Of a stretch of DNA of 7,565 bases, positions 5,648-7,565 are shown piece after piece. The notes beneath the pieces were generated by a model that was not told where the DNA came from, did no database searches, and saw nothing but the letters and a program-made list of their open reading frames with translations. This stretch comes from XYD2-FULL-39-9 sp964561035 (lineage in GTDB: Bacteria; Patescibacteriota; Patescibacteriia; Magasanikbacterales; GWA2-37-8), in contig CAZLNR010000030.1 of NCBI GenBank assembly GCA_964561035.1, positions 1 to 7,565 of the forward strand, read 5' to 3'. A program made the position numbers and the translations under genes. The number at the start of each line of letters is the position of its first letter. Position 1 is the stretch's first letter.

Positions 5648-5747
5648 NNNNNNNNNNNNNNNNNNNNNNNNNNNNNNNNNNNNNNNNNNNNNNNNNNNNN
5701 NNNNNNNNNNNNNNNNNNNNNNNNNNNNNNNNNNNNNNNNNNNNNNN
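5648..5747. other. Assembly gap of 100 N
   Basis: Exactly 100 Ns, a size often used as a placeholder for gaps of unknown length. By homology it should contain the last codons of glmS (a Val codon GTN straddles its edge, then probably Glu and a stop), any intergenic sequence, and the HAD start codon with about 20-25 residues including the catalytic DxDG motif. That content needs roughly 75-100 bases, so the true length may be close to what is shown, but this cannot be established here. Confidence 0.97.
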
Positions 5748-7564
5748 ACAGTTACACTTTTAGCCAGATTTCGCGGCCTATCTACATCTTTTCCTAACGC
5801 AACCGCCATGTGATAAGCGAATAATTGAAGCGACAGAGTATTAAGCAACGGTTCCAACATCTCCATCGTTTGCGGCACATAAATAACATCTGAAGCAAGT
5901 TCAGCAGCGCCTTCATCACCTATGGTTGCCACCAAAATTACCGGCGCTTTACGAGCGCGCACTTCTTCTATATTACTGCGCATTTTATCGTATAATTGAT
6001 TTTTTGTCATTATGGCAAATACCGGAAATTCGGGTGAGAGCAGAGCAATTGGACCATGCTTCATTTCTCCGCCCGGCACGGCTTCACTATGAATATAACT
6101 AATCTCTTTTAATTTTAACGACCCTTCCAGCGCCACCGGCACATTAACACCTCGTCCTAAAAATAAAAAGTTGTGATAGTTTTTATATTTTTCCGCCAAT
6201 GCTTTTATGGCGTCATTTTGCTCTAAAACCAATTTCATCTTTTCTGGAATTTCAAGTAGCGCTTGCAACAATCGCTGTCCGGTTGCCACACTTAACTGAC
6301 GCTGGCGGCCAAACTGCAGGGCATACAAAAACAATACAGATATCATATTGGTAAATGCTTTGGTAGAAGCCACAGCCAGTTCAGGGCCCGCATGAATATA
6401 GCTGCCTCCGTCGGTTTCACGGGCAATGGTTGAACCTACCACATTTACAATACCGCGCACCAGCGCACCCTTTCTTTTAGCTTCTTTTAAGGCTGCAAGT
6501 GTGTCGGCAGTTTCACCCGACTGAGAGATACCAAACACTAAAGTATGCTTATCTATAATCGGATCTCGATAACGCCATTCACTTGCCACTTCCACCTCTA
6601 CCGGAATGCCTGCCAATCGCTCAAACATATATTTACCTGCCATAGCCGCATACGAAGCTGTGCCACAGGCAATCAATATAATTCTATGTATATCATGCAT
6701 CTGCGCTTCGGTCATGTTAAGCCCTCCCAGATGGGCTGTACCCTCTTCCAGTTTATACCGACCGCGAATCGCGTCTTGCAGCACAGCAGGCTGATCAAAA
6801 ATTTCTTTAATCATAAAATGCGGAAAGCCTTGCTTCTGGGCGCTTTCTTCATTCCATTCTATCTGTTCGGTTTGTTTTTCCACTCGCTGATCTTTTAAAT
6901 TTACCACTTCCATTTTAGAACGGGTAATATCGGCCACTTCGCCATCTTCTAAAAAAACCACATTTTTTGTATACATCAGCATCGGTGTGGCATCGCTGGC
7001 AACAAAATATTCCTGATCGGCCACACCAACCACCAATGGGCTGCCTAAACGCGCGGCAATAAGCCGATCCGGAAAATCCGCATGCACCACCACGAGCCCA
7101 TATGTACCCCGGACTTGTGACAAAGCTTCTAAAACCGCTTTATGCAAATCACCGGCATATAGAGTTTCTATCAAATGCGCCAACACTTCAGAATCTGTTT
7201 CTGATTTATAATGATGACTAGCGCCCAATTTTTCTTTTATTTCTCGATAGTTTTCTATAATTCCATTATGCACCAAAATAATTTTTCCTGAACAATCGGT
7301 ATGCGGGTGAGCGTTGGGTTCGGTAACACCACCATGAGTTGCCCATCTGGTATGGGCAATACCAAACGTACTTTGTGCTGACAAAAATTGTAGTTTTTCT
7401 GAAAGATTGTCTATCTTACCAACGGATTTTATAATCTGCGGCCCCTGCTCGGTAAGCAAGGCAATACCTGCGCTGTCGTATCCGCGATACTCCAAACGAC
7501 GCAGGCCATTTACTAATATGGGTTGCGCTTGTTTTATTCCAAGATAGGCAACAATTCCGCACAT
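5748..7564 (-). CDS. glmS: Glutamine-fructose-6-phosphate aminotransferase (isomerizing), last codons in gap
   Basis: GlmS makes glucosamine-6-phosphate from fructose-6-phosphate and glutamine, the entry step to UDP-GlcNAc for peptidoglycan and other glycans. The 605 visible residues cover nearly the whole enzyme (E. coli GlmS has 609). The N-terminal Ntn glutaminase has the nucleophile C2 in MCGIVAYLG, then HTRWATHGGV (71-80), NG (100-101) and D124. Two SIS domains follow: the first with ACGTAS (299-304) and SQSGET (347-352), the second with GRGVNVPVALEG and LKEISYIHSEAVPGGEMKHG (485-504). E487, H503 and K602 correspond to the isomerase residues Glu488, His504 and Lys603 of E. coli. The end reads PRNLAKSVT, after which the gap-edge codon GTN encodes Val; the conserved ending is VE-stop. 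The start is the ATG one base from the window end, fixed by the required Cys2. Upstream regulation, including any glmS ribozyme, is outside the window. Confidence 0.97.
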
Positions 7565-7565
7565 A

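Larger units (their letters stand above)
315..7564 (-). other. Probable eight-gene operon from glmS to the EndoQ-like gene
   Basis: All eight genes point the same way, with spacings in transcription order of: unknown (N gap), 8, 2, 4, 10 and 19 nt, then an 8-nt overlap. No terminator hairpin or convincing internal promoter is visible between genes, and the only terminator follows the last gene. The promoter and any leader regulation of glmS lie outside the window, because the start codon is one base from the window end. Operon status is inferred from spacing; the N gap could hide an intergenic signal between glmS and the HAD gene. Confidence 0.75.

Noticed and set aside
6545..6898. Plus-strand 117-codon open frame with a hydrophobic, Phe-rich end
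   Set aside because: It is opposite the well-conserved glmS. The hydrophobic tail comes from complementing Lys/Glu-rich codons, not from a real membrane segment.

Overview
The window looks like part of a scaffolded metagenomic assembly from a bacterium with a compact, moderately AT-rich genome (hand counts of about 35-43% GC in sampled stretches). The 100-N run (5648-5747), the tightly packed genes and the very small lysine-rich gene would suit a member of the Candidate Phyla Radiation (Patescibacteria). That placement is an inference from style, not from a marker gene. TGA appears as a stop where gene junctions fit it, so the standard bacterial code is used.

Layout. Positions 1-316 hold one plus-strand unit: a good sigma70-type promoter, a leader of about 155 nt with an AT-rich hairpin, a near-perfect Shine-Dalgarno, a 25-residue lysine/alanine gene and a terminator. 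The rest (7564 down to 315) is one minus-strand block of eight genes. In transcription order these are glmS (3' end in the N gap), a HAD-family phosphatase (5' end in the gap), a YvcK/GlmR-CofD family protein, a GNAT acetyltransferase, a class I SAM methyltransferase, an RlmI/RlmK-like methyltransferase, an RluA-family pseudouridine synthase and an endonuclease Q-like PHP protein. Measurable gaps are 2-19 nt, and the last pair overlaps by 8 nt, so a single operon is likely. The two units converge on a shared symmetrical terminator at 285-316.

How the genes may work together. The first part of the operon points to amino-sugar and cell-envelope precursor supply: GlmS makes glucosamine-6-phosphate, and YvcK of Bacillus subtilis, renamed GlmR, is known to stimulate GlmS. 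Their linkage here, separated only by a HAD phosphatase, is the most informative context in the window. The second part looks like housekeeping for RNA modification (methyltransferase, pseudouridine synthase) and DNA repair (EndoQ acts on deaminated bases). The apparent single reading frame joining GlmS to the HAD protein is an artefact of the N gap. I see no mobile element, CRISPR array, tRNA or rRNA.
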